DNA of 64,000 bases from Pseudalkalibacillus decolorationis (GTDB lineage: Bacteria; Bacillota; Bacilli; Bacillales; Fictibacillaceae), in the NCBI RefSeq assembly GCF_024609785.1, contig NZ_JANHJQ010000001.1, positions 1 to 64,000 of the forward strand, read 5' to 3'. Positions 37,494 through 46,623 of the stretch are shown one piece after another. The first letter of the stretch is position 1. Every line of letters starts with the position of its first letter. The notes below the pieces were generated by a model. It did not search any database, was not told the DNA's origin, and saw only the letters and a list, made by a program, of their open reading frames with translations. Both the position numbers and the translations under genes were made by a program.

Positions 37494-37499
37494 ACTGAA

Positions 37500-37784
37500 T
37501 TAGTTATCTTTATTATTTTCATCATCAATATCCTCTGGATCCTCTATTGGGTCTTCTGGATCTGGATCTTGATCCTTTTCATCATCCTTATTCGGGGTAT
37601 CATTTTCATCGACACCAGGTGTATTTTCGTCTCCGATTGGATCAATATCATCAGTATCATCCATATTTTCAGTTGTTGGAGCTTGTTCTTCCTCTGGAGC
37701 CGGCTCTTGATTATTGTTACAGCCCACTACCATCAAAGTCGATAAAAATATACACGTTAACATAAGAAGCCATTTCTGATTCAT
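37500..37784 (-). CDS. Small acidic lipoprotein
   Basis: A 94-residue protein from the ATG at 37784 behind AAAGGGG. A signal peptide ends in the lipobox MVVGC. The mature part is almost all Asp, Glu, Pro and Asn (DDIDPIGDEN, DPDPEDPIEDPEDIDDE) and is likely disordered. It could bind cations or act as a spacer. No family recognised. Confidence 0.75.
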   Translation of the reverse strand: MNQKWLLMLTCIFLSTLMVVGCNNNQEPAPEEEQAPTTENMDDTDDIDPIGDENTPGVDENDTPNKDDEKDQDPDPEDPIEDPEDIDDENNKDN

Positions 37785-37956
37785 GGTCATTCCCCTTTCA
37801 TTGTTTGATATATAGCCTGAGAACCTTGTTATCTTTTCCCGTAGGAAGGTAATTATGCTTACTTATCAAAATTAAAAATTAAGAGAAGAAGCCTTTTAAG
37901 ATTGATTCCCACTAAACAAAGAAGTTTTCGAAATCTGATCTATGTAAAAAATAAAT

Positions 37957-38050
37957 AAAGAAAACTTGGCTAGCGCCAAGCCTTAGCGCTGGCGATCGCC
38001 TTAGTTGCGCTTATACTATAGAAAGTATTTTTATACTTTCTTAACGTGCA
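37957..38050 (+). repeat. Family A intergenic repeat (copy 3)
   Basis: Complete copy: CTTGGCtagCGCCAAG, CCTTAGCGCTGGCGATCGCC, then GAAAGTAT..ATACTTTC and TTAACGTGCAA. It lies between the acidic lipoprotein gene and the midA-like gene. Confidence 0.88.
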
Positions 38051-38074
38051 ATGAAAATCGCTAATTTTGCGACT

Positions 38075-38118
38075 TAAAAAAAGTCCGGTTTCCCCTTTGT
38101 GGGAATACCGGACTCTGT
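38075..38118. terminator. Strong hairpin terminator after the family A repeat
   Basis: AGTCCGGTTTCCC pairs with GGGAATACCGGACT, with seven A upstream (T run on the minus strand). It is 340 nt from the nearest minus-strand stop. Confidence 0.7.
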
Positions 38119-38185
38119 TGAGTCATTTTAAGCCAGGGGACCATACAGAATCATTATTTTGAGTTCTGAATCCTCCTCTAAATCA

Positions 38186-38231
38186 GTTTAAGGTCGTCCG
38201 TGGGATATAAGGCAAACCGGTGACCTTAAAC
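38186..38231. other. Isolated inverted repeat in a gene-free stretch
   Basis: GTTTAAGGTC and GACCTTAAAC form a perfect 10-bp stem with a 26-nt loop. No T run follows on either strand. The rest of 38118-38454 shows no gene. Confidence 0.5.
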
Positions 38232-38454
38232 ACGTTTAGTTTTAGAAGTTCTGGCCAATTAATACTGCTAACTGTTTTCCATTTCTTCTTTAATCCATCA
38301 TTCGTGTCACAACACCTTTTGGATTAAATTATTATGTAAAGAGTATTAACCCCAATACACTTTTGATAGGCCAGTACTACTTGATGTGCTGAATATCTGC
38401 ATCCTAAGGATATTCGGATTTGTTTCATTGTATTGTCTAAAGTAAGGAACTTTA

Positions 38455-39555
38455 TTAACACTCCTGCACGATGACATGAAAGGAATCACTAATTCCACCT
38501 GGTGTTGCAAAAGAACGAATAGCCCGGTTCAATCGGCTTTCCTTTGAAAATGGATCTGGATTTTGATGTTCATACAAGAAATTAAACAACCCATGTTCTA
38601 ACAGAAAATCCCGTTGGCGAGTACACGATATAGTTGTAAACCCTACTTCTTTTCCCTTCTTCAATAATGAATCGATATGTATATGAGTCGTCAAATCCAT
38701 CTGACCTGGATTCAGCAACGGATTTTCGATTAGCTGGTGATTATGGTAGCCACGTAAGCTTCCTTTACGATGCGAAGGTTCCTGCCACTCCGCATTGGAA
38801 TAGCCGTAATCAACGGTTACGAGCAGCCCGCTTTCTATCAGTGCCGACATCTCATCGACCCACTCGTTCATCTTTAGTGGTACTTCTATCCGATTTCCTT
38901 CCTGTATGTTAAGTCCACTCCAATTCAACCATTCTTCAATCTCTGGTTGCACCTTATGCACAATCACTTCTTCTAATTTTTCTGTTGACTTTATCGAAAC
39001 TCTAACCTCGTTTATGACTCCCTCACGCTTTTCGACAACATGAACGGGCATTGCGTCTAGAAGCTCATTTGAAAACACAACACCATTAATGGTTCCCTGC
39101 GCTGACTTCAACTTATCTGTCGATTGATAAAAAGAAACACATTGAAACGAGGCTAGTTGATCTTGCGCCTTCGCTAAGTGATCTTCACTAACATCCACAT
39201 AGAGGTAGTGCAACTCATTATAGAATTCCGGGTGCTTTAATTTTAAGTGAGACAATACTTCCTTAGCGAAAGATCCACTCCCACCACCAAGCTCACAAAT
39301 CATGTATGGGGCATTACACCTTGTCAAGTAGTCATAAAAGTAATCTGCAAACACCCAGGCAAAAACTGGGTGAACTGAGCTAGACGTATAAAAGTCACCA
39401 GAGGATCCTATCTTATCCGATTTTCTCCGGTAGTAACCACGGACTGGATCGTACAGGGCGGTTTCAATAAATTCTGCATAGGAGATGTCGTCTGCAATTG
39501 ATTGTTGAATCTTCTTTTGTAGAATTGGTATAACCCCTGAAGCCTGAACGGTCAT
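38455..39555 (-). CDS. MidA-family (DUF185) SAM-dependent methyltransferase
   Basis: A 366-residue class I methyltransferase. The SAM loop is CELGGGSGSFAKEVL (about 84-98), with VFSNELLDAMPVHVVE and VDYGYSNAEW in the family positions. Its mitochondrial relative NDUFAF7 methylates a complex I arginine; the bacterial target is not known. The ATG overlaps the yqgX stop by 4 nt. Confidence 0.88.
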   Translation of the reverse strand: MTVQASGVIPILQKKIQQSIADDISYAEFIETALYDPVRGYYRRKSDKIGSSGDFYTSSSVHPVFAWVFADYFYDYLTRCNAPYMICELGGGSGSFAKEVLSHLKLKHPEFYNELHYLYVDVSEDHLAKAQDQLASFQCVSFYQSTDKLKSAQGTINGVVFSNELLDAMPVHVVEKREGVINEVRVSIKSTEKLEEVIVHKVQPEIEEWLNWSGLNIQEGNRIEVPLKMNEWVDEMSALIESGLLVTVDYGYSNAEWQEPSHRKGSLRGYHNHQLIENPLLNPGQMDLTTHIHIDSLLKKGKEVGFTTISCTRQRDFLLEHGLFNFLYEHQNPDPFSKESRLNRAIRSFATPGGISDSFHVIVQEC

Positions 39556-40193
39556 AGAGAAAATCCATTCAAGAATGGGTTTGTGTTCATTTCTTCTCCC
39601 ACCGTTGTTGAAGGACCATGTCCTGATAATACAAGGGTCTCTTCATCAAGGTTTAACAATTGGTTGTGAATACTTTTAATAAGTGTATCATGGTCTCCTC
39701 CAGGCAAGTCTGTACGTCCGACACTGCCCATAAACAACGCATCGCCACTTAAGACAATCCCCTCCTCCTTAAAATAAAATGAAACACTTCCTGGAGAATG
39801 ACCAGGTGTATGTAATACCTCAAAGGTAAACTGTCCGATATTTAACGTCTCACCGTGGGTTAATTCATGATCAGCTTTTTTTGCCCTTACCGGTTCGATC
39901 ATTGGAAAGTGGCTTGAACCATTCAAATCGGGATTATTCGGCCACTCCGTTTCTTTAGAATGCAGATACACAGGTACATTCCATTGTGCTCTAACCTCAT
40001 CTAACGCTCCGATATGATCAAAATGAGCATGAGTAAGTAAAATAGCGACCGGTTGGACGTTCAGATCCCTTATTTGTTTGTTAATTCGGTCCCCTTCACT
40101 GCCCGGATCAATAATTAACGCTTCACCAGTACTATTCCAAAGCAGGTAACAATTTGCTTGAACAGGACCTACCGTTAGTTGTTTCCATTCCAT
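39552..40193 (-). CDS. yqgX: MBL-fold metallohydrolase YqgX
   Basis: A glyoxalase II-like hydrolase of 213 residues, starting at the ATG at 40193 behind GGAGGCG. The metal motif THAHFDHIGA, HTPGHSPGSVSFY and SGDALFMGSVGRTDLPGG are intact. In B. subtilis YqgX lies beside yqgY; here the arsenic insertion separates them. Confidence 0.92.
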   Translation of the reverse strand: MEWKQLTVGPVQANCYLLWNSTGEALIIDPGSEGDRINKQIRDLNVQPVAILLTHAHFDHIGALDEVRAQWNVPVYLHSKETEWPNNPDLNGSSHFPMIEPVRAKKADHELTHGETLNIGQFTFEVLHTPGHSPGSVSFYFKEEGIVLSGDALFMGSVGRTDLPGGDHDTLIKSIHNQLLNLDEETLVLSGHGPSTTVGEEMNTNPFLNGFSL

Positions 40194-40308
40194 TATAATC
40201 GCCTCCATTGTTATTTTCTTATTCATCTTTTACACTAAAGTAAAGTATTGATTAATGTTGTCATTTCTAAGATATCAACAATTAAACAAATATGAAAGTG
40301 TGAGGACT

Positions 40309-40791
40309 ATGAAAAATGTTTATGGGGTTGAACATTGTGAACAAATCGATCAAAGTCAAAGCAATCTAAACGACCTATATAACAGGGTTGATTCCCTCGT
40401 GAATGTAATCGATCGGGATGAACGCTTAGTAATTGTAAATTCGATAGATGAATCCAATAGCCTTCTACAACTATTTAGTGAAGAAGGCGTCTTTGAAGAA
40501 AACTACCAATTATACCAACTCAGTGGCGACTCAACGAACACATGTAATACCGATTATGGTTTTACTTCTACCACTGGTCACCTATATGTTTACAAAGAAT
40601 TAAGTCTTCCATTTCAGTTCAATGAACCGGTTGGAGAAAATCAACAGCAACACATGGCTTTTTTGCAAATGAAAGAACATCTTATTGCCGAAGAACAAGG
40701 TAGCTCAACTATTTATTATGTAGACCGCCAGCAACAAGAACTGATTGAAGGGATTGCAAGAGCTTACAAAATAGGCGTCACTTTTTTGTAA
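40309..40791 (+). CDS. Protein of unknown function
   Basis: A 160-residue soluble acidic protein. The frame is open from an ATG at 40255, but no binding site precedes it. At 40309 a weak GTGAGG lies close upstream. Alternating hydrophobic segments (RLVIVNSIDESNSLLQLF, HLYVYKELSLPFQF) suggest an alpha/beta fold. I do not recognise a family. It lies between yqgX (divergent) and yqgW. Confidence 0.6.
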   Translation: MKNVYGVEHCEQIDQSQSNLNDLYNRVDSLVNVIDRDERLVIVNSIDESNSLLQLFSEEGVFEENYQLYQLSGDSTNTCNTDYGFTSTTGHLYVYKELSLPFQFNEPVGENQQQHMAFLQMKEHLIAEEQGSSTIYYVDRQQQELIEGIARAYKIGVTFL

Positions 40792-40933
40792 AGAATGGAC
40801 CCTCGACAATGATTTGAAAAACAAGTACAATAAGATAAGGTATCACTCGATTACATAGAGGTAAGGTATTTCTCGATAATCAGGGTATATTAAGGATAAT
40901 TCAAATTCCTAAGCAGATAAGGGAGGAAATCAT

Positions 40934-41119
40934 ATGGGATTGGCAATTATTTTTGGCCTCGTAACCCTATTTGCCCTTGCAGGGTGTATTAGAGAAGTAA
41001 AGAAAAAGAATATGTTTTCATTTGGCTTTGCATTTCTCACCTTAGCCGTATTTGGTTGGTTTACGGTAATGACCGTAATCGATACCTTAGGAACAGGCGG
41101 CTGGGGTGGCGGCCATTAA
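40934..41119 (+). CDS. yqgW: DUF2759 membrane protein YqgW
   Basis: A 61-residue protein with two membrane segments and the ending GTGGWGGGH typical of the family. The site AGGGAGGAA precedes the ATG. Function unknown. Confidence 0.88.
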   Translation: MGLAIIFGLVTLFALAGCIREVKKKNMFSFGFAFLTLAVFGWFTVMTVIDTLGTGGWGGGH

Positions 41120-41130
41120 TTTGGCTCGAA

Positions 41131-41162
41131 GAGGATTGGTCACAGGACCAATCCTCTTTTTC
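41131..41162 (+). terminator. Terminator of yqgW
   Basis: GAGGATTGGTC pairs perfectly with GACCAATCCTC and is followed by TTTTT. Confidence 0.92.
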
Positions 41163-41163
41163 A

Positions 41164-41320
41164 CACGTTAAGAAAGTATAAAATTTGCTGCATTGATGCA
41201 ATGTCTAGCTCCAGCGCCCAACCCCTCGGATCACTTCAGTCCTCCTGCGGCGGCGACAGCCTCCTCGTTGGCCTTCCAGTGACCTTCGGGGCTACCCAGG
41301 GCGCTTGCGCTTTTCTTATT
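41164..41320 (-). repeat. Family B intergenic repeat, short form, inverted (copy 4)
   Basis: On the minus strand it starts AAGAAAAGCGCAAGCGCCC and ends with the tail TATACTTTCTTAACGT. GCCCC pairs with GGGGT. It is the only family B copy in this orientation. Confidence 0.85.
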
Positions 41321-41361
41321 GTACATATAAAATTTATTGTATTGATGAAGTGTTAATCTCG

Positions 41362-41420
41362 GAAGCTTAGGTGCAGATCGTCACTTCGATTCTTCCACAA
41401 ACACAAAGAACGTGTTGTGC
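41362..41420 (-). repeat. Family C repeat (copy 1)
   Basis: On the minus strand it reads GCACAACACG, TTTGTGTTTGTGGAAGAATC and GACGATCTGC. The same 50-nt block occurs at 63150-63200 on the plus strand. Confidence 0.7.
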
Positions 41421-41450
41421 TACATAATCTCCACGGGCTTGTACTTTTTC

Positions 41451-42221
41451 TTATTTGTCAATTACCTTTAATTGCATTTTATCGTTAAAGAAGGTTTTAT
41501 ATAAAACCATTGTCACAAGCATTGCACATATAGCGACGGATACAAAAATACTAAGCGATATTACTATTTGGTATTTAACTGCGTCTAAAGGAGAAACCCC
41601 GCCCAAAATTAACCCAGTCATCATGCCCGGAAGCTGTACAAGACCGATTGTTTTCAGGCCGTCGATGTTTGGAATCATGGCCGCTTTTAATGACTTTCTG
41701 ACGATCATTAATGATGATTGTTTAGGAGTTGCACCTAATGATAGAGCAGCAAGAATCCGTCCCCGTTCTTCCTTAAATTGACTTTGTAGACGTTCAAGTG
41801 CTAACCCGATTGCAATCATACTATTTCCAATCACCATCCCACTAATTGGTATCACTTTATCTGCTGTGAAGGTTATGTATCCAAACCCGAGCCAAAGAGC
41901 AAGTACAGATACCTCAATAATGGCTATGATCAAAAATACAACCATCCGTACTTTAGGGATATTTCCTCCTCGTTTAGAAGCGTTAATCGTCGCAACCAGA
42001 ACCATTACAGTAACCCATAATGCAATTCCTTGCCAGTCCGGTATCGAGAATAGAAACGTTAGGACATAACCAATAAGAAATAACTGTACGACACCTCTGA
42101 AGGATGACCATACTATTGATTTTGATAATCCAAGTGAAAACCAATAAGAAAGCGAAACCGGGATAATGACAAACACGATTAGAAACGTAAGTGAAAGGTT
42201 TGATATTTCAGTTGTATCCAT
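41451..42221 (-). CDS. fetB: FetB-type (UPF0014) ABC transporter permease
   Basis: A 256-residue membrane protein with about seven helices. The family core ISGMVIGNSMIAIGLALERL, EERGRILAALSLGATPKQS and IGLVQLPGMMTGLILGG is clear. E. coli FetAB exports iron. It follows fetA by 16 nt. Confidence 0.88.
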   Translation of the reverse strand: MDTTEISNLSLTFLIVFVIIPVSLSYWFSLGLSKSIVWSSFRGVVQLFLIGYVLTFLFSIPDWQGIALWVTVMVLVATINASKRGGNIPKVRMVVFLIIAIIEVSVLALWLGFGYITFTADKVIPISGMVIGNSMIAIGLALERLQSQFKEERGRILAALSLGATPKQSSLMIVRKSLKAAMIPNIDGLKTIGLVQLPGMMTGLILGGVSPLDAVKYQIVISLSIFVSVAICAMLVTMVLYKTFFNDKMQLKVIDK

Positions 42222-42237
42222 TTCTTATTTTACTCCT

Positions 42238-42948
42238 TTAAGCTTTCTTAATGTTTAGGAAGTTCTTCAATTCTTTAGTAGAAGGGTTATCTAATAGTTC
42301 TTTTGTCACACCAGATTCAATTAGTTTTCCCTCTTGTAGGTATAAAGAAAAATCACCGATTCGCATTGATTGAGCAAGGTTATGCGTTACCATAACCATA
42401 GTAATATCATCTTCTTGCTGAATTCGCTCCAATAGCTGTTCAATAATTTTCGTAGTATTAACATCCAGCGCACTAGTAGCTTCATCTAACAACAACACAT
42501 TTGGTTTGTTTGCTAATGTTCTTGCTAGAGCTACCCGTTGTTGCTCTCCACCAGAAAGAGTCGTAACCGCTCGTAATTTATAGGACGATGGTAAATCCAC
42601 TAAATCCAACAGTTTGTCTGCGTTTTTTGAGTCCCATTTATTTTGTAAGGAGGGACCATACTTCAAATTATCCTCAACTGTACCGTCAAACAAGTAAGCA
42701 GATTGAAAGACCATCCCTATTTCTCGCCTTAGTTCGGTAACTGGATAGTCATTTATATTGTTTCCCTTATAATAAATCGTACCATTATCAAGATTCTCCA
42801 GGCGGTTTAAGAGCATTATTAAACTCGACTTTCCAGCTCCTGAAGGTCCTATGATTGTTGTTATCCTGTTTTCTGGGATTGAAAAGCATAACTGTTTTAA
42901 TATCCTCGTAGATCCATTTTCACATCGTAAAATTGAGTTAGTTTCCAT
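42238..42948 (-). CDS. fetA: FetA-type ABC transporter ATP-binding protein
   Basis: A 236-residue ATPase starting at METNS (ATG at 42948, behind GGAGAG). The Walker A is GPSGAGKSS, the signature TLSGGEQQRVALART and the Walker B VLLLDEATSALD. Partner of the UPF0014 permease downstream. Confidence 0.88.
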   Translation of the reverse strand: METNSILRCENGSTRILKQLCFSIPENRITTIIGPSGAGKSSLIMLLNRLENLDNGTIYYKGNNINDYPVTELRREIGMVFQSAYLFDGTVEDNLKYGPSLQNKWDSKNADKLLDLVDLPSSYKLRAVTTLSGGEQQRVALARTLANKPNVLLLDEATSALDVNTTKIIEQLLERIQQEDDITMVMVTHNLAQSMRIGDFSLYLQEGKLIESGVTKELLDNPSTKELKNFLNIKKA

Positions 42949-42989
42949 TATCTGCTCTCCATTTTTCATGAAATACTCTTATTAGTGCG

Positions 42990-43195
42990 TGTTCAAAAAG
43001 GAGGATAAAAAGAGCCGAGAAGTTCGAGGCGCGAAAAGTCTCGAGGACCGGAACGTATGCTATTAATACGTGAGGACCGAAGAGACCGAGCACAAGAATA
43101 TTCTACGGAAGCAGTGCCTCGCACGCCGGAAAAGTGTACTCCTTTTCCAAGGAACGAAGAAATTCGACAGCTATTTTTACCGGACTTTTTGAACA
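42990..43195. mobile_element. MITE-like palindromic element
   Basis: A 206-bp non-coding element. Its ends are inverted: TGTTCAAAAAG at the left, CTTTTTGAACA at the right. Matching continues imperfectly inward (GATAAAAAGAGC against GGTAAAAATAGC). Internal pairs such as AGTTCGAGGC..TCTCGAGGACC suggest further fold-back. It carries no transposase. I recall similar TGTTCAAAAAG-ended repeats in other Bacillus genomes. It lies just upstream of fetA. Confidence 0.65.
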
Positions 43196-43225
43196 ACCTC
43201 TATTATAACGTAAACGTTTCAAGGA

Positions 43226-43263
43226 ATAAAAAGGTACTGACCCCTGATTATGGTCAATACCTT
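43226..43263 (-). terminator. Terminator of the yqgT-like gene
   Basis: AAGGTATTGACC pairs with GGTCAGTACCTT, followed by TTTATTCC on the minus strand. Confidence 0.85.
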
Positions 43264-43271
43264 TTCTTACT

Positions 43272-44462
43272 TCACATATAAAGAGACGCTAACATTATTC
43301 CTAGACTTTCTTCGTATATTTCATCGTATTGTGATAACGGTAATGGGTTCACACCTTCACCAAGCTCCAAAGTATACCCAGGTCTTTTCCACTCCTTAAT
43401 GAACCAATCTTTATATCCTGCATAGCTATCAAGATAACGGACAGCCTTGTATCCAGAAACCCTCTCAAATTCATCAACGGTTGTCTCAGAGTATGGTGGT
43501 TCCAGACCCTCGTACCCCCAATATATTTCCTCTCCTTGCGTATGAAAGGCAAGAACCCGATCAAAATCCCCTTGTTGAGTTAGTTCAGCCATTGCCATCG
43601 TTTCTGGCTCACTTAATGACTTTTCTCCCGGATAATCCCTTGGTGCTGGTTGCTGTGGTTTTCGAGTCTCTTCAACCTCCCATTTAGCTGGGAATTGATT
43701 ATTAAGATCCACACCTCTTATATTCGCTTTCCAACCTGAAAAGTCATAACTACCATTATTTAATTCAACAACATATTGGCTATAATATTCACTTTCTGGA
43801 GGACCTTCTAGTACAAGGTCAACGCCGTCTGGATTTACCATTGGAACAATTGATAATGTTGCACCGTCATAAAAAGGCGATATTTTCAATCCTCTTATTG
43901 TCCGCTGATTGGTAAGTGCTAATACGTAATCATTAAGAAAATTCATCACAACTGATGTCGTAATCCATTCATTTGCATGGAATGAAGCATTTAGATGAAC
44001 TTTCTTTGGCCCATTCCCAATTTGAATTTCAGGGATTGTCTTCCCTAATACAGAGCTTCCAACGGTTCGTATGTTTAAGAACGGATAAATCATTTCAAGT
44101 CTGTTTAAGTGTTGGATCATCGTATTATAGGTGTACTCTTGCTTCGGATTAACAACAGCATTCAGAATTCTGAATGGAACCGTTATTGTTTGTCCCACCT
44201 GTAGTGTCGTGGGTGATACATTTGGATTTAATAGTAACAAAGCATCCAAGGGGTTTTTTCTTTCTTGGGAAAGTTTATAAAATGTATCCCCGTGCTTAGT
44301 CGTATATGTTTCAGTTACATATCCAGGTATTTCGACCCTAGATCCAACCGATAATGCATTTGGATTCAACGTAGGATTTGAATCTATTATAAGTGTAAGA
44401 GGAACATTAAATAATTTACTATAGTACCATAGAGTATCTCCCTGGCGGACCGTTACTTTCAT
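43272..44462 (-). CDS. yqgT: LysM-M14 peptidase, gamma-D-glutamyl-L-diamino acid endopeptidase type
   Basis: A 396-residue cell-wall hydrolase. Two LysM repeats at about 2-46 and 51-96 bind peptidoglycan. The M14 domain has the zinc motif HANE (His162, Glu165), the second His in LAFHTQGEEIYW and the catalytic Glu in YTLELGEGVNP. It resembles endopeptidase I of B. sphaericus and B. subtilis YqgT, which cut gamma-D-Glu-diaminopimelate bonds in sporulation. No signal peptide, as usual for this group. Confidence 0.9.
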   Translation of the reverse strand: MKVTVRQGDTLWYYSKLFNVPLTLIIDSNPTLNPNALSVGSRVEIPGYVTETYTTKHGDTFYKLSQERKNPLDALLLLNPNVSPTTLQVGQTITVPFRILNAVVNPKQEYTYNTMIQHLNRLEMIYPFLNIRTVGSSVLGKTIPEIQIGNGPKKVHLNASFHANEWITTSVVMNFLNDYVLALTNQRTIRGLKISPFYDGATLSIVPMVNPDGVDLVLEGPPESEYYSQYVVELNNGSYDFSGWKANIRGVDLNNQFPAKWEVEETRKPQQPAPRDYPGEKSLSEPETMAMAELTQQGDFDRVLAFHTQGEEIYWGYEGLEPPYSETTVDEFERVSGYKAVRYLDSYAGYKDWFIKEWKRPGYTLELGEGVNPLPLSQYDEIYEESLGIMLASLYM

Positions 44463-44612
44463 CTTATTCCCTCCAATAAATCATTCTCCTACCATATATA
44501 TGGAGTTGGATGGAAGTTATGAATTAAACTTAGATCTTAAGGATTGACATAAAGCCTTCCTAAAGAGCACCTGACATGCTTTTACCCGTGGCCTTGTTCT
44601 TTACTTTAACGT

Positions 44613-44705
44613 AAAGAAAACTTGGCAAAACCAAGCCTTTGGCGCCGGCTGAGCCTTAGTTGCGCTTATACTATAGAAAGTATTTTTATACTTTCTTAAC
44701 GTGTA
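44613..44705 (+). repeat. Family A intergenic repeat (copy 4)
   Basis: CTTGGcaaaaCCAAG, then GCCTTTGGCGCCGGCTGAGCC, then the GAAAGTAT..ATACTTTC hairpin and TTAACGTGTAA. It lies between ltaS and the peptidase gene, downstream of the ltaS terminator. Confidence 0.88.
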
Positions 44706-44741
44706 AAAAAGGAGCGGCCCCTGTTAGAGCCAACTCCTTTT
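44705..44741 (-). terminator. Terminator of the ltaS-like gene
   Basis: AAAAGGAGTTGGCTC pairs with GGGCCGCTCCTTTTTT with mismatches. Confidence 0.8.
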
Positions 44742-44745
44742 ATCT

Positions 44746-46623
44746 TTATTTTTCTTCTTTAACTTGACCGGATTTTGGATCGAAGAATCGCAATAGATCA
44801 CCGTAAATAATACGATCGGAATAATCCAGCTCTTTCTTCGCCTTTTCCATATATGGTTCACATTGTGCTTTTTCTACTGGTTCTCCACTTTCTTTGTCAT
44901 AGCATTTCCCGTCTGTGTACACATGGTTTTTCGTAATAAAACTTCCATCACGAAGTACTGCAAAGTCTTGACGGTCTTTACTGAACAAATCTGATCCGAA
45001 GTGAATTGTATTCTTCGTATCAACACCAAGTAGGTGCAGGAGTGTTGGACGAATGTCAATCTGTCCACCAACCGTCTCCATCACTTTACCATTTCCATCG
45101 CCAGGAATATGAATGAGTAATGGTACTTGTTGCAGCTGAGTTGAAACGAAAGGTGTAATTTCTTTACCAAGATACTTGCTCATTGCAGCATTATGGTTTT
45201 CTGAAATTCCATAATGGTCACCATATAGAACAAACACAGTATCTTCATACATTCCTTGATTCTTAAGACTATCAAAGAACATCTTAATTGATTCATCCGT
45301 ATATCTTGCAGTCGTGAAGTATCTGTTCACTGTTCCATCTTGTGAAGTCCATTCAGGGATAAGTTCATCTTCTTGCTCTAAACTGAATGGAAAGTGGTTT
45401 GTCAGTGTGATGAGTTTCGTAAAATATGGTTCAGGCATTTCTTTCATATGGCCAACTGATTGCTCGAAGAAATGTTCATCCTTTAAGCCCCAACCAATTG
45501 ATGTTTCTGGTGTTACTTTATAGTCCTTTAGTGAATAGAAGTGATCATATCCAAGAGATTTATACATAATATCTCGGTTCCAGAAACTCTTATTGTTGGC
45601 ATGCATGGATGCTGTATAATAGTCCTTTTGATCGAGAATTTCTGGCATAGCTTGATATTCATTTTGTGAATGTGTAAAGAACACAGCTCCACTTGGTAAT
45701 GGATACATTGAATTCGCTACGATAAATTCTGAATCGGATGTTTTCCCTTGACCCGTTTGATGATAGAAATTAGGGAAGTAATACGTATCTTCATCTTCAA
45801 TTAAATCGTTTAGAAATGGTGTAATTTCTTTTCCTTCTACTTCGTTATTAATAACAAAGTCTTGCAGAGATTCCATTGAGATCATAACAACATTTTTACC
45901 TTCCGCTGCACCGAACTTTTCCGGATCTGGTTGTCGGTAATCAGCTTTTACATAATTCTCAATATCCACGATCTCACTGCTGTCTGCAAGCGCACGTTGT
46001 GCCTTTGCTTTGGATTGGATAACCGCGTCATATACATGATAGTTAAATGCACCAATATTTTTAATTAACATTTCACGGTCAAATGATCGTGTTAAAAGCT
46101 GTGGCCGTTCTGTTTCGGCGATTCCTACGTTCACGATAAACAGAATTAAACCTGCTGCAAATGTTAATCCAATCTTTTTCGAAGAGACTTTTGGCCCGTC
46201 TGTTTTTCGAACTTTAAAATAAACGGCCATTAAAATAATATCGATGAATAATAAGAAATCATATGGGTAAAGTAATGATGTAATACTTTCTCCTAAATCT
46301 CCCATATTGCTTGTTTGGAAGAGAACTGGGATTGTAATAAAGTCATTGAAAAATCGGTAATACACCATATTTGCAAACAAAACAAATGTTGCTATAAAGT
46401 TTAGTACTAATATCGCAATGTTCCTTCCTTTACCCGAGAAGAATAAAGCAAATGCAATAATAAATACGACAGAACTTAGTGGGTTAATTAGCAAGATAAA
46501 TTCTTGCACACTATTTTCAATTGATAAGTCAAATGCAAATTTATAAACGATATACGATTTAATCCAAAGCAAAACACCTGTGATGATAAGTGCCTGATAT
46601 TTAGATAAGGTGTTTTTCAACAT
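44746..46623 (-). CDS. LtaS-type lipoteichoic acid synthase
   Basis: A 625-residue enzyme with five N-terminal membrane helices (about residues 12-175), then an extracellular sulfatase-fold domain. The metal/nucleophile region shows MISMESLQDF, and the catalytic Thr lies in TGQGKTSDSEF. Further motifs are YGDHYGISE and the WNRDIMYKSLGYDHF loop. It polymerises glycerolphosphate from phosphatidylglycerol. Its place beside glcK matches the B. subtilis paralogue YqgS, so it could be the YqgS type rather than the main LtaS. Confidence 0.92.
   Translation of the reverse strand: MLKNTLSKYQALIITGVLLWIKSYIVYKFAFDLSIENSVQEFILLINPLSSVVFIIAFALFFSGKGRNIAILVLNFIATFVLFANMVYYRFFNDFITIPVLFQTSNMGDLGESITSLLYPYDFLLFIDIILMAVYFKVRKTDGPKVSSKKIGLTFAAGLILFIVNVGIAETERPQLLTRSFDREMLIKNIGAFNYHVYDAVIQSKAKAQRALADSSEIVDIENYVKADYRQPDPEKFGAAEGKNVVMISMESLQDFVINNEVEGKEITPFLNDLIEDEDTYYFPNFYHQTGQGKTSDSEFIVANSMYPLPSGAVFFTHSQNEYQAMPEILDQKDYYTASMHANNKSFWNRDIMYKSLGYDHFYSLKDYKVTPETSIGWGLKDEHFFEQSVGHMKEMPEPYFTKLITLTNHFPFSLEQEDELIPEWTSQDGTVNRYFTTARYTDESIKMFFDSLKNQGMYEDTVFVLYGDHYGISENHNAAMSKYLGKEITPFVSTQLQQVPLLIHIPGDGNGKVMETVGGQIDIRPTLLHLLGVDTKNTIHFGSDLFSKDRQDFAVLRDGSFITKNHVYTDGKCYDKESGEPVEKAQCEPYMEKAKKELDYSDRIIYGDLLRFFDPKSGQVKEEK

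Noticed and set aside
42993-43196. 67-codon frame within the MITE-like element
   Set aside because: It follows the palindrome exactly and has no start signal or conserved domain.
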